This document shows positions 1 through 12,597 of a stretch of 64,000 nt of DNA, in pieces. Under the pieces are notes generated by a model. That model made no database searches. It saw only the letters and a program-made list of their open reading frames with translations, and was not told where the DNA came from. The translations under genes and the position numbers were made by a program. Source of the stretch: Hofstenia miamia (Eukaryota > Xenacoelomorpha > Acoela > Hofsteniidae); the NCBI GenBank assembly GCA_900660155.1, contig CABFPE010001051.1:56908-120907 (forward strand), written 5' to 3'. How positions within the stretch are numbered: the first letter of the stretch is position 1; each line of letters opens with the position of its first letter.

Positions 1-202
1 GAGGATCCTTATATATAGAATTAGGCGACATCCAACGCTTCCTAATTATGTTAGATGCCTAATCATCACGCTCTATGTCCGGTGTTAAGGCTTTCTTTTG
101 TAAAACATATGACACACAAAGAGTGGCCATAGATAAGATATCAAACCGAAAATGACAACGTGTAACTGAATGCATAAGCATCAACTTAATTAGAATAATC
201 TA

Positions 203-303
203 GATTAATCGAGCACGCTGTTTACGATTAATCTAATCTACTTGACCAGCACGATAGATTAATCTATCCAAGTAATGTCGATTAATCGTGTTGACGATTA
301 ATC
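203..303. repeat. cluster of five GATTAATC palindromes
   Basis: The 8-bp palindrome GATTAATC occurs at 203-210, 226-233, 257-264, 280-287 and 296-303, with spacings of 23, 31, 23 and 16 bp. The sequence between the copies is not well conserved, so this is not a plain tandem repeat. The cluster meets the broken end of the transposase-like fragment that follows. It may be the remains of a subterminal repeat of a DNA transposon. TAATC-type words are also homeodomain targets, but nothing here shows regulation. Confidence 0.6.
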
Positions 304-755
304 ATGTTGGATCCCTGGTCAGCAATACCCCAATCAGACACTGTGTCCATCAGTGCATCAGCTATAGCCTTTCCACTCCCTGAATACAGTTTAGGAATAT
401 AGAGTAGTTGTTCAGTACCAGATCCGGACACAATGATTGGCAGGCAATCAACTTTTCTATCTCCAGTAAGATCCTGCATAAGCTTTCCATCCCAATGAAG
501 AACCATTGGTTTCTGGGGATTAAACTCTGATTTCAATGTGGATGAAAATGTAGCACGGTGCTTCTGACGGTATCGTCGAATAGATGATCTGACAGCTGCA
601 CCGTGTTTTGTCCTAGAAGATTTCAACTTATGAGTATAAAGCCGTAGCACATCACTGACTGATGGTAGTTTAGAACCGTGAAGAATTTCAACTGTTGAGC
701 CAAGGAGATAAACCTCAGTTTTACTGCGTGTTGATACTGTTGCAGTATTAGACAT
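282..755 (-). pseudogene. N-terminal fragment of the HWDGK transposase-like family
   Basis: This is a 157-codon open frame on the minus strand. It has the ordered motifs SSIRRYRQKHRA (about residues 57-68), VLHWDGKL (about 85-92), LPIIVSG (about 104-110) and a PKL..GSGKA..DA segment (about 121-135). I know this order from a large uncharacterised repeat-borne family in arthropods and cnidarians. There the HWDGK aspartate and a later FDTT.SNTG block look like parts of an RNase H-type DDE domain. The later block is absent: homology stops after the DWG(I/L)AD segment, where GATTAATC repeats begin. The fragment is therefore a truncated copy, not a working gene. Its first 44 codons are repeated at 949-1079 because of the assembly duplication described next. 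Family match is moderately strong; function is inferred. Confidence 0.55.
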
Positions 756-1271
756 GACTAGAAAATGTAGGCATAATTACCTGTGATTCAGCTTTACTTT
801 GATACATGTTCAATTAAGTTTATACACTACAGAACAATATACATTACATTTTTATTATATATCTAGTTAATATACATTTATAACCACAGTTTTGTTTTAA
901 TTCTATAGATTAATTACTAAAATAACATCATTTTCATGGCCAAGATGNAACTTATGAGTATAAAGCCGTAGCACATCACTGACTGATGGTAGTTTAGAAC
1001 CGTGAAGAATTTCAACTGTTGAGCCAAGGAGATAAACCTCAGTTTTACTGCGTGTTGATACTGTTGCAGTATTAGACATGACTAGAAAATGTAGGCCTAA
1101 TTACCTGTGATTCAGCTTTACTTTGTTACATGTTCAATTAAGATTATACACTAAAGAACAATATACATTACATTTTTATTATATATCTAGTTAATATACA
1201 TATATAACCACAGTTTTGTTTTAATTCTAATGATTAATTACTAAAGTAACATCATTTTCATGGCCAAGATG
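625..1271. repeat. 323-bp direct duplication joined by a single N (assembly join)
   Basis: Positions 625-947 and 949-1271 are the same sequence end to end, with one N at 948 between them. I count about ten substitutions and small differences over 323 bp, roughly 3 percent. A lone N exactly between the end of one copy and the start of the next is what an assembler leaves when two overlapping contigs are placed but not merged. The divergence would fit two haplotypes of one locus. A real tandem duplication is less likely. Confidence 0.8.
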
Positions 1272-1477
1272 TAATTAATATGAGATGTGTAATATTTACA
1301 AGATTTCAGTTTAGTTACGCATATATACAAATTTTTATCTTGCTTGAGCATACCCTAAATACAATCTAATCTTTGAAAAAATTTTCACTTTTTCATTTCT
1401 CTGGTAGGAGTATCAGATGGGATGGTGGGAGCTTAGAAAAACTAAAAAAAAAAAATTCAGTCCATATAAGGACCACC

Positions 1478-1515
<38 letters not shown>

Positions 1516-1698
1516 GCGTTAAAGTAATTCCCCGTAATTCGCCAATGTTGTTTTAAATTATTTTTTAAATGGTTCTATTAGGTACATGCAAACATGTGTT
1601 TATTGCAAATTTCCAGCCTATTTAGTTTAGATATATTTTAGTGTAATCATGTATGTTGCTGATCATTTTTAATTTTTTCGTTTTATTACTACGTTTTA
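1272..1698. other. AT-rich spacer upstream of the TCF20/RAI1-like gene
   Basis: No coding signal is visible. It contains an A-run near 1443-1455 and an (AT)n microsatellite at about 1481-1513. An in-frame TGA 39 bp before the ATG at 1699 supports that start codon. The promoter of the following gene should lie here or further upstream, but I cannot point to a specific element. Confidence 0.5.
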
Positions 1699-4600
1699 AT
1701 GACTGATGTACTTGAAAACTCTGAGAAGTATCCATTCAACAAACTTGGTTCTCAACCTGAAAAATCCCAAAAAAGAAAGCATCGTAAATCTACTCCATTA
1801 TCAGAACAGAAAATTCATCAAACTAAGACACCAGACAAAAAAAATCTCAACAAAAACGGAAGTAAACGATTGGCTAAGCCACATAAATCTAAAAAGATAT
1901 TAGCTAAAGAGGAATCTGTTAGTGTAAATGGCATTGTTGAAACAAGTTCTCCTAATACTTCCCTCTCTAAAAAAACGAAGATTGTGTCCACTGCTTCTCC
2001 TTCTTCTAGTTATTCGTTAAGAGAAGTTTTGGATGGCACTTATTTACCTTTCCTAGACATTTATGCTCTTCCTGATGACGTGCACTCAATTGAAGCGAAT
2101 AGCAATGAAAGCGTGCAATCGCACTCATCGAGTGATGTTGATGAAAAAATTGATGTAAACCACACTTCAACTAAAACATGTAAGAAAATTCGACTTCCTT
2201 CCGAAAAACTGAAAAGAAGGAGAAAATCTAAAAAATCTATCAATACTTTTGATTCTGAAGACGAAGAATTACGACAAGCCGTTGCCCGGTATGCTGAAAA
2301 AACAAAAAAACTGACTCAGCCTCCTCCAATTTTAAGGTACCATTCAATTCTGGTGTGATTTTTTACAATTTTTGACTTTTTTCTAAGCACTTACTTTAAC
2401 CATTTATATACTTAGATTTGAGCAGTGTGAAGATGGTAGCCGTTCTGATGTTTATTCTATTATTAATCATAGCGATTCGACATCTCTTGATGTTGTGTAC
2501 TCAGAGTGCCTTTCTGAAAGTCTTGCTGCATCGTTTCAACGGGCCAGTAAACAGCCCGGTCGAAATCGGTGTTGGACTTGTTTGTTGTGTCAAAAAGAGT
2601 CTGGCGAAGATGACCTTGGTGATTTATTCGGACCATTTTCTCTTGGAGATACGGCACCACATCTTTCACAATCCAATAAAGTATGATATCTACCGATTTA
2701 TAGTTTGTGTATATTATTTTTAAATTTGTATGATTTGTTTCCGTCACACATTTCATTGATGAAAATTTAGCAACTTGAAGAGTTTTGGCTTCATGGTTCT
2801 TGCGTTCTTTGGTCACCAAGTACATTGTTACATGCTCGCTCTTTGGCTGGCTTAACCGATCTAGTAGCACTTTCATTACAGCAGGTTTTCTTACTTTCGC
2901 TTTGTTACCGAATTTCTAAAATATGTAATTTAAACATGCATTAATTTGGGATTTAAATACAAATTCGTTTTCACGCGTTTATAAAGAAAATACAATATAA
3001 ATTGAAATTAGTGTTTTAAGAACATGTTAATTTCGTAAATTTGGTATCATTTTGCCATCATGTTCACAAACTTAGAAAATATTTTGCTGCTGACACAAAA
3101 TCAGTTGTGATAGATATTGAAAATATTAAAATAAAATAAAAAACACAGAAATATAATGCCGAAAATGAAAATGCCAAAAAGTTTAAAAGCCAAAACATTA
3201 AAATAGCAAAAGATAAAATCCCAATTAAATGCGGTTGTATGCTGTGTTTTCAAGAAAGCAAAGATTCTCGGGCCAAGTTCAAGTATTACTTTCCAAGTTC
3301 AAATTTGAGTATTTTTTGAACTATTTTCCGAAGTCAATAAATTTTTTTCAAATTTTGCAATAATTTTTTTTAGGTTATAAAATATTTATTTTTGTAACTT
3401 GTAACTATTTGCCACACTCTAATTCTAAAAGCCAAATCTCATTTTATTATCACATTTGTATTTGCTCGCTGTAATTTGGTATTTAACTTCTTTGGGATTT
3501 TAACTTTTGGTAGTTTATTTTTTTTTGCGATTTTCAGTGTTGGCTTTCAAATTATTTTGGATTTCATTTAACTTTGACAGTATAATTTTTTGGAAATTAT
3601 TTTTTAATATCTGTTACTCCTTTATGCCATAATGTTTTACAATCTATGGCTTTTAATTTTTGGAATTTAATATAATTACCCAAATTAAGTATCATTAAGT
3701 GGGTTATCATTTCTGTAATTTTTCGAAATTACGGCTTCCCATAGCCATCGTGGTGCATTGGAGTTTTTGGCAAGTTGTCTGGTCGTATGGGCAATGCATA
3801 TCTGCTGGTTACTGTTGCTCATTTTTAGATACTTTGTGTCTAAACACTACCAAAGCGATTTCTGAGAAAGCATATTACAAATCAAATTAATGATGCCATG
3901 TAGCTCATAAAGGAGCACTATCAAGTTCAGATTGAATTGCAACAACTGCAGCTGTGATATTTCAGGCATTTGAAGCTGTTGTTTCAAAACACAGATTTAC
4001 GACCGACTGTTTGCACTTGTATGCCTATAAAAATGTAAGATTTCGCTCAAAAATGATATCACTAATGACTCACTTCCCATAAGATATCTTGCCACCCCAG
4101 GTAATTTCACATCAGTGGTATTCCCAACCAACATTGGCAACCTATTTTATATATTTTTGTTGAGACAGTTGATTTTGCTTACCATTCCAATTAGTGTAAA
4201 AGTTAGACCATCACCTCCTTACTTTTGTGCTTTAGTAACGGCAACCTGGTTGGTTATGTTTAATCGAGTAGGAACAGACTCTACAGAAGGCCTTTCTAAA
4301 ATGTCATGGTGTACCTCCATAGGTTAATCTGTGATAATTGACCGTCTCTGTGGGCTATCGTTTTTCCGTCATTTTCAAGTTGTTTGGAGAATCAATATCA
4401 TCAGAACATGCAAAATTTTGCATATTCTGCAATTTGGATGATTCATGCCATTCTAATCTTAAAACCTTCACTTTAAAATGTTTTTCTTTTTTAATATTTT
4501 TACAAATTTTTTGCTTGACAATACAACCAAATAGGGCTAATCTATCAGATTTCATTGACAGTAAAAATGCTCTATCTTATTTGTTCTTTCTTAATGTTTA

Positions 4601-6372
4601 CCATTGCATATTTACAGTACTGATGGCCTGAAAATACTTGCCTTCGCATAGGATTATTTTGAGCTGGATAAGGACGGTGGAAACAAAGTGCAGACTATGC
4701 TTATTTTCCTTTGCTAAGTTTTTTCTGCATGTGCCATGCCATACATCCTAGAACTTTTTGATAATTTGGTGGCCAACTCCTATTAACCCTATCTCGATCG
4801 GAGAAGGTTCTTCAGTACCACCTTGAAAAATGTTGTTTTTTCTCTAATTTGAAAGAAGATTTGACCCTCATATTTTTTGAATTTTCCTAAAATATATGTG
4901 AAAACAAATAATTAAATATGGTATTAATTTTATAATTTATTTGAGATATTTATTCATTTTATTCCATAAAGCTAATATTTTATTAATTTATCCTGCAATC
5001 GATAAGTTGTTCTGTAAATGTTTGTTTATATATCACATATTAATTGGATATAAAATGGATATTTTTGTACTTAGCTATATATAAATTTTTTTTTGCTACC
5101 AGGGACAATTCCCTGACGTCAGCGCCCTTTTTATTCTTTGTATTTATCCATATCTAAGCTATAGTTGTGTCAAGTTTTGCTGCATAGGATTGATTTTTAG
5201 TCGTTTTAAAAATGAAAAAATTTGAGGCCCAATTAGGGTTATGTACCATCTTCTGAAACCAAGTTATTGCGAAGTATTGTGTGCATGTGACGTCACTTGC
5301 CTTCAAGGAAATGGAAAAATCGGTAATTTAAAAGTACACGTGGTTTAACATCGATAAATACTTTTGTTATTAATATCTAATTTTAAAGTTTTAGAAATGT
5401 TCAGTGTGCAACTGTCTTGGAGCTACAGTTGGTTGCGGTCAGAAGTCGTGTACGTTTATCGCCCACTATCGCTGTGCAGTTCAAGCCAATTGTAAACTAA
5501 ATCATGAACGGTTCACAATACAATGTGCTAAACATAAGGTTTGGTTATTACTTTGAATATTTCCAATAGATTTAAAGCTGTAAACTATAAAATTCATTTA
5601 AAATATTGCTGACTTAAATTATCCATCCTACCTAGTGCTGCGAACTTTAACTCAACTCTAGCTGTCCCTTGTAATTGACTTGTCTTAAGACTTTTGTCTA
5701 AAGGGGGGGGGGTGATACACTGTCAAGCTTTTGTGTCAAACTTAATTGCATAATTACTCGGCACACAAATCCACGATAAGTTTGAACATGTATCACACCT
5801 TAAAACTTGTCGTCCAACCTGATTTCAGCGGCCTAATCGCTTTTGATTTTTCTCGGCAAACAAGTGTATCGGGTAAATAAGTTTGACAGTGTATCACCCC
5901 TTCAAACAAGTGTGCTACACTTTCTCTAGCTATCGCACATTATACAAATGTTTACAGAGAACATGGTTGCATTTATAGAGCTTCATAAATAATTCCTTTG
6001 TTGGTTAAAAGCTCATCTTTTAAAAATAGGATCATGCGCATGCGTGAAGATCCATAAATAGTTTTATTTCTAGATTTAATATGTATTAAAATTGCATCTA
6101 TATATTGTTTTGTTTACTTCTGTAACTTATGTCACTAGAATTGTTTACAAACCATTCTCATAATGCATTTATAAATGTTCAACTAACTATAGCACAAATA
6201 TAGTAAATGAAGCAAATAACTTTATATATGAACATTACAAATTTTTTACAGATTGCATAACAAACAAAAGGAATTCTCTGTGCCAAGTAATGGTAGGGCA
6301 TTGAATGTCACGAAAGAAAATGTGAGACCTGTGGTGAAAAAAGCTTTAGGTGGCAAAAATTTTCTGTTTTGA
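1699..6372 (+). CDS. TCF20/RAI1-like: TCF20/RAI1-like extended PHD-finger chromatin protein
   Basis: Proposed exons are 1699-2336, 2416-2680, 2771-2884, 5395-5538 and 6271-6372, giving about 420 residues; all junctions are GT-AG and phases match. Exon 1 codes for a Lys/Ser-rich, probably disordered nuclear region. Exon 2 holds the first zinc pair (TCLLC) and the GDLFGPF signature of TCF20 and RAI1. Exon 3 has EEFWLHGSCVLW (H-x2-C) and LAGL. Exon 4 carries the PHD part: CSVC, GATVGCGQKSC, HYRC, CAKHK. In vertebrates this extended PHD finger binds nucleosomes, and the proteins are transcriptional co-regulators. Vertebrate members are near 1900 residues, so this copy is short, and upstream exons could be missing. 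Exon 5 (33 codons, then TGA) is the least certain part. There is no sign of decay. Confidence 0.8.
2885..5394 (+). other. long third intron of the TCF20/RAI1-like gene
   Basis: This 2.5-kb intron separates the H-x2-C exon from the PHD exon; the two introns before it are only 79 and 90 bp. It is A/T-rich, with many words of the type AATnCCAAA around 3120-3240 and their complement around 3440-3560. Short open frames at 3699-3890, 4115-4327 and 4338-4631 show no family resemblance, and I regard them as chance. No RNA gene or intact transposon was recognised. Confidence 0.6.
5703..5902. mobile_element. 200-bp MITE-like inverted-repeat element
   Basis: GGGGTGATACACTGTCAA at 5709-5726 is repeated inverted at 5883-5900, and related words (GTGTCAAACTTAATT, AATAAGTTTGACAG) extend the inverted homology inward. 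There is no coding capacity. The element lies in the proposed fourth intron of the TCF20/RAI1-like gene, just beside a run of ten G. A related but more decayed stretch with GTTTGACACA, GTGTATCACC and TTGTGACCCTC lies at about 7060-7170. I cannot assign a superfamily because no clear target duplication is seen. Confidence 0.55.
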
Positions 6373-9300
6373 TATAATAGTATCATGGTCAACATATCTC
6401 TGATAATGTAAATTCACAAACCTTTTAAAAATTAGAATTGACTTGTGTGTATTTCTGATTTTTGTAATAGAAAATTTAATCAAACAGTAACCTAATTCAT
6501 CACAGCTAAACGGTATTTGCAATCAATATTTTTGTAAGTGACCGGATATCTGTTATCATGGCTGTACATTTGCGCATCGTCCTATCTTCTGTTACTTAGA
6601 AGAATTAAATCAATGAATATTAATTCTAAAATAATTTTGTATACAGTTCACGTAGTAATGTAAGTACAGATATATGCTAATTTATAGCTATGGTATAACA
6701 CAGAGATGGAAATGAGCCGAAAACAGGCCTACGCGTGCTAATTCTGCGGATTTTTATGATATTGTTTAAAAAAAATTTTAAATTTTCGGTTTTCTAGACC
6801 AACATTGAGTTAAAAATTTTTTAATAAAATCTCTTCCCTGAAATTGAAAGAAGTTAAGTTCGAAGAGTACAAGATGTTAATGTAAAATTTCAGTTATATT
6901 GTAAAATATTTCAACACATTGTTTATAAATTATATATCCATTTTTTTTTGAAATTCTCAAGTTTCTCCATTTGTTGTACATAGTAGAATATAATATCAGT
7001 GAAAACAATATTTTTACTGAAAGTATTAAGTTTGATTCTAGTTGAAATTGGGTTATAGCTGCAAGTTTGACACACAAGTTGGATTGTGTATCACCTCATT
7101 GATCTTCCAACTTGCGGTTAGTTGTTTACAGAACAATTGAGTTTGACACAAAAATTGGACCGTGTATTGTGACCCTCTTAAGTGATTTGCTTGTTACAAG
7201 AAACCTAAAAAATGTTCGAATGTATTGCCAAATTCATTTTTCCTGAACATTTTCCATGGTAGCAAACACTTTTTCTTTCGTTATTGAATTCATATGTATT
7301 AAAGTAAACATTTCTCAATGAAATGGACTATCATTTTTACTATAAATTTAAATGCTTTCGTTTTTGTATTAGAATTAGTTTGTGGCAATCTTTTCGTAAT
7401 CACCCCATATAAGTAAAAGATAGTTATATTAAATATTTTAATCAGTCTCCCTCTCACATATGAACTTAATTATCATGAGTTGCCTGAATCATTTCACTCA
7501 GGAAAACAATCTTCGGTGTTCATTTTACTTTAAAAATTTACGTTCTTGTACTTTTTTATTCGAAGAATAACGAAATAAGTGCGAAGGTTATCAACTCAAA
7601 GAGTTGATATAAATTCCTTCATTATATCATTGGCAGCTAGTACGAAACATTATTGAAACTAAAACTAAGAATATTTGACAAGTCTACAATGCAACTAATT
7701 TTAAAAACTAAATCTTACATTCTTAACAAGGTCAAATATATCTAACCCGTGCTGTCAAAGCCAGGGATGAACTAAAACATTTCTTCGCAAGTTATTTTAA
7801 AAGTTTAAAGATGATGGCTTTCTTAGCAATTTATTGTTTACAGAAGGGGCCTTATTTGATAATAGTTTTGCAAATAATGCTGCCAGTAGTAGATTTTGCA
7901 CAGGAAGATTATCGCAACTAAAGGTGAGGATTTGATTCTTTGAAAATTCTGGAAATTGGTGAAGGCAATAGTAACAAAAGACGTGTCCAAAACTGCTTGC
8001 TACGCATTTTAATACTCAGTTTAAGTCTAAAGGACGATTTCCAAAGCTATTTTGAAACAATGTACCCACGAGCTCATGTAGCCCATTCGATTATTTTTGA
8101 AGGAAATCATTGGAACTATTTCAGGAAAGTCTGACTTTCAATTTTCCTGGATACTTTTTAAACTTATCTCCTGTAGACTTTCCTCTAGGGTAACTGAAAC
8201 AAATAGTTGTAAAAATTTTAATTCTAAGCCTTTTTAAGCTTACCAGTTAATTTTTTCAAGATTGAATTGAAGGAACCGAGAAGAAATAGAATCTGCTTAA
8301 GCGGCGAAAGCTATCTGTTTAATGAATGATTTACCCATGTTAATTACATATTTCATAAATCCAAATGTTTTCTTTAAAGAAATTCATTTTTGAGAAGTTG
8401 TCGTCATTCAACATTGTTTTAATGTTGTTTAATTTTTCCTTCATTTATAGTGTCTATATACTAATTTATTTCATATATCAAACTGTTTTATAAATACATT
8501 GACAGATATTTTATTTTATGAGCTTCTATTTTTGTTATATAAATATTTTTAGGATAAATACACATCTGGATGATAGATTATGCTCCAATTTTGTGTTGTT
8601 GACCGCATCTTCACTTCATGCACAACTTATCATCTGGAATTATAAACTGATGTTTTCAGGGTTATTTAATTTTTATTTCGTTTCGAGCTACTAGCAATTT
8701 GTTAATTCTGTAATATCGTTTCGAAGATCTTTTAAAAGCGATGTATAGTGATTGTTTAACCGCAAAAGCCTGGAAACAGGCATTGCATTAACATTTCATG
8801 TGCTATATTTTCAATTTTACCGAAGTCATTGATTAACTGAATTCTGATCTGTACTTAAAGTTTTGAAGACCTTAATATATACAAAGGAATTTGATTAACT
8901 TAATACTGTAAGTTTGCATTTCGTAGTACCAGAATCTGTTTGGTGAGTGATATTTAATTAGTTGTTTCCCAACACATTCAAGTATATCAAAGGTGCAATC
9001 CGATTGAAATGTGAGGTTTTTGAATTCTACTGATTTGAAAATGGTAGTTTGTAGTAATTAAGTTGGTTTTGTTAATCTGTGAAATTCAGTACAGCGTGAA
9101 AATAAAGTTGTCTAGACACCCCTTTTAATGCTAGGAGGTAATTGAAATAGTAATTACATCTAAATTTCGAAAATTTTGTCAATAATAATAAATATAATTG
9201 TGTAATAAATGAATTGCTTCTGAGGTGATTTTTAATTCAGTCGTGGATATTTAAGAAGCTCTTTCAGAATTTAATATCAGAGGACATGATGGAATTCCCC

Positions 9301-11320
9301 TTCCGTCAGTTTTTCAACATTGATTTTGTTGTTACATCAAAAAATATTCTTTAAAAATTGTAAGGCAAAATAATATTTTTCAATATTTTCGTTTTGTGGG
9401 TTTGCACGTTTTTGTTCATATTTGAGATGTCAGTCCCTTAGAAACTCTGCAATGTTCCTGGTTAATATAAATGTTATTTTCACAAAGTTTTCTCTTATAA
9501 TAACGTTGCAATACTTATGAGAACAAAGTAACTATTAGTATGTGTTAGGGTGACATACATAAAGCGAAAATATGATGAATAGTAGTTTACAATTACATTA
9601 AATATAAGCAAAATTAGAGGGAAATGCTATTAGAGGCCATCGTTATTAAGTAGTATATTGATTCAAATATGATTTGGGTTGTGTTTAGTGTTAATTTATG
9701 GAGACGAAATTATAAATTATTAAACAATATAATGATTAATGTGTCACTTGTATTCGAAAAAATTGATGGTTTAGGTGACAAAAACTATAACAATTGCCTA
9801 GAAACCTGGAATTACTTTGAATTGCTTGGAAATTCTATTTTGTATTTCGTTGAAGTTATTGTCAGGTTGCGTGGATGTGTTCTTTTATTGTTTACATTTT
9901 GAGTTAGCCTTGCATGTCCATCTACTTAGTCACCAATGAAGATTTTTTTTGGATTTGCAATTTAAATTTTGGTTTGATATTCAATAGCAGAAGGCCATGA
10001 TCATGGTTCTATTTTTTGTTTTATCAATACAACTGATTTAAGTGGATTTTATTGATCTCTCAAATTGAACTAACAAACTAACACAGCTTGATGCCATCTG
10101 GCGGTGTTCTAGTACACACATAGTACCAAGGCCTAACTTACATAAATATATTTTCAAATCCTTAAAAGTGTCAAAATGAGTTTTCTCATATAACATTAAA
10201 ATTGTTTTCATTGATATGAAAACTGTAAACAGTTGTTAAACAAAATCTTCATTAGTATTCATAATTTAATACTAGCTAACTTATGATTCCGTATGTTGTT
10301 TTCACTAATCAGTTTTGCTTATTTACACAAAAGAATTTCAGATGAAATTTTGACTTTTCAGTTCTTGTGATGAAATGATAATAATTTACACAATAGTAAC
10401 AATTAATTCTGATGCAGTTTTTGAGAATTGTGTTTTTTCTTCTCATCTTCTCAATTGATCGCCTTTCATGAATGTTTCCACCTTATTTCGTCATAATGAA
10501 GTTCTCAATTGAGATGTATTATTATTCTTTACGACCATAAATACGTAATTCTTTGTTCCATACATACATGTTTTGCTGAAGTGACGCTAATTTTCCTACC
10601 CATACATATGTAGAACAGATAGAAGCCTCTTTCGTGACAGACATTATCTTGAAAATTATTTGCGGTAACACATCAAACCGCATTACACTATCATGGCAAC
10701 ACATTTGGAACTCTACTTATGGTTTTAGTGAGGGTAATCAAAAGTCATCAGACGAAACACGTTCATGTGAAAGTGCAGCCGAAACTGTAAGCACATCTTT
10801 ACTGAAATTATGCTTCAATTATATACATGTAATTTATTCTACTGCAGTTTTAATAATGCCACAACATATCAAGCAAAAAAATATTTTAAGCAAGCTTAAT
10901 AACTATGAAAGTTAAAAAAGTTCATCAATGCTAAATCTATGTGGAGGGAAACAAGCACATCACACCAACAAAGAAGAATGATGAACTGCTGAAAGTAAGA
11001 GCAAAATTACATTATCGAAAAATTTCTTTTCATAAATTTTGCATCATGTGGTAGCTTTATGTATACCCTTTTTACATTTTTACCTGATATTTTTTGCACA
11101 GATATTTTAAATGATTTGCTAAAAGAGTAGGCCAACTAAAGGTTTAGCTGAAACTGACAACTTAATAACCAAGGCTCTAAATTAGAAAACACTGACATCA
11201 ATGACATTATGTTCAATGAATTTCCCGTTGCTAATCCATCTTTCTGTAGATAAAAATCCAACTTTAGATAACATTTATCTTTCCTCAAATGAAGAGCAAA
11301 ATGTTGAAAACAATATAGAG
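6373..11320. other. long stretch without a recognised gene
   Basis: About 5 kb of AT-rich sequence without a recognisable family. A decayed MITE relative is at about 7060-7170. The best coding-like stretch is 10634-10786 on the + strand. It is open, has mixed codon use and ends in ACT|GTAAGC, which could be a splice donor, but I know no family for it and no partner exon is evident. Other small frames (7940-8134, 9669-9902) look random. Confidence 0.5.
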
Positions 11321-11321
11321 T

Positions 11322-11620
11322 TCAATTTCTGATTGGTCTAGAGGGGATCTTTGACCAATGCCAGGTCATGGATATTGACAGGGGTGTTGTACTGACGTCA
11401 TGGAAGTTATTGATTCATGCACTTTTACTAGCGATTTGCTAATTTATGTGGCCGATTTATTTTTGCATGGTTCACATGCTTGCACACTCGTTTTTGTTAA
11501 TATACATTAGCAGACTATCACATTTTGATATTACATTTGCTGACTAATGATTAATTTTGTATAAAAAAATTCCATGTGTTTCTGTCACCTAGTCTATCTA
11601 TATTCACTACAATTTTTAAC
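11322..11620 (+). repeat. left copy of a roughly 290-bp inverted repeat
   Basis: This stretch matches the reverse complement of about 27345-27600. Shared blocks include GGATCTTTGACCAATG, TTTTACTAG, TTTATGTGGCC and ATACATTAGCAGACTATCAC, with scattered differences between. The two copies face each other across 16.3 kb that holds the Polinton A polymerase pieces. Polintons are 15-20 kb and end in inverted repeats of hundreds of bp, so these may be its termini. They could instead be two independent copies of another repeat: I see no terminal AGT and no 6-bp target duplication. Confidence 0.5.
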
Positions 11621-12597
11621 TCTGTTTTCACTAATAGATACATGTAGTTTTTGCTAATACAAAACAAGAAATATTTTTGTCAAACAATTAGGTTTGTTTT
11701 TGAAAATTAAACTTCTGCTTTTTAAAACAATGAGATGTAAATTATTATCTGGTAAAACTTAACAACAAATGTTTTAAATAAAGACATAATAACAATACCT
11801 GTTAAAAGCATAATGTCTAGTGTAAGCGAAAAAAGCAATTTAATTTTTCTGAAAAAATCAAAACTAATTTATGCAAAAACTCGCAATTTCTATTTAATAA
11901 ATGCATGTGGTAAATCCCACATTTTTAAGGCAAAACAAAATTTAATTTATTTCAAGTTTACATAATAATTGTATATCACACTATTAAATTTATCTATTGT
12001 TTAGTTCATCTTCTGTCATTGTTGATGTAAGTTTGTATATTGTCACCAATCACTTTCTTAATTTCCAATGCACACGTAATTTTTGGCAAGAGTTGTTCAT
12101 CAGATGGTGTTAAGAGACTGAAGAATAGCAATGTCCAATGAGATATGTAAGTGGGGAATAAGAGATATGCATGTACAAGTCTTTTTTCAAAATTAAATGG
12201 AAAATAAACATGTCAACTATTGTGTGTATTATGAAAACTATGTGATAAACAATTTCTAATAATAATTGTGTGAATATACCATGGGAATGAGAGCCTAGTA
12301 ATTAAGTTAAATAAACACACACACTTGCACATACAAATTGCAAATATATTTAATATACAAAAATATCAAGTTTATACAACCAAAAATGTTTAAAATATTT
12401 CTTTATTGTGAGATTCTTCTAGTACTGAAGCAAAAAACAAAGAGAAGTGGTAATTGTCTAAAAATCAAATTAAAATGTTCTAACATAAAACTGTTTATAC
12501 CAGGTTACGTCTCTTCTGCACCCCAACTACCATAAAAACCATTTTATTCTTATTCTAATGAGATGTCATAATCAGTTGTATTCTATTGACTATTTTG
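11621..12597. other. AT-rich stretch without recognised genes
   Basis: I see no gene, RNA or transposon signature here. It lies between the left inverted repeat and the first polymerase fragment, so it may be decayed interior of Polinton A. Confidence 0.4.

Noticed and set aside
3120-3240. A-rich repeated words that might be a CRISPR-like or satellite array
   Set aside because: The words are irregular and spacing is not constant; this is simple AT-rich sequence in an intron.
10634-10915. Possible host exon with donor ACT|GTAAGC
   Set aside because: No partner exon, family match or start context was found, so it is not annotated as a gene.
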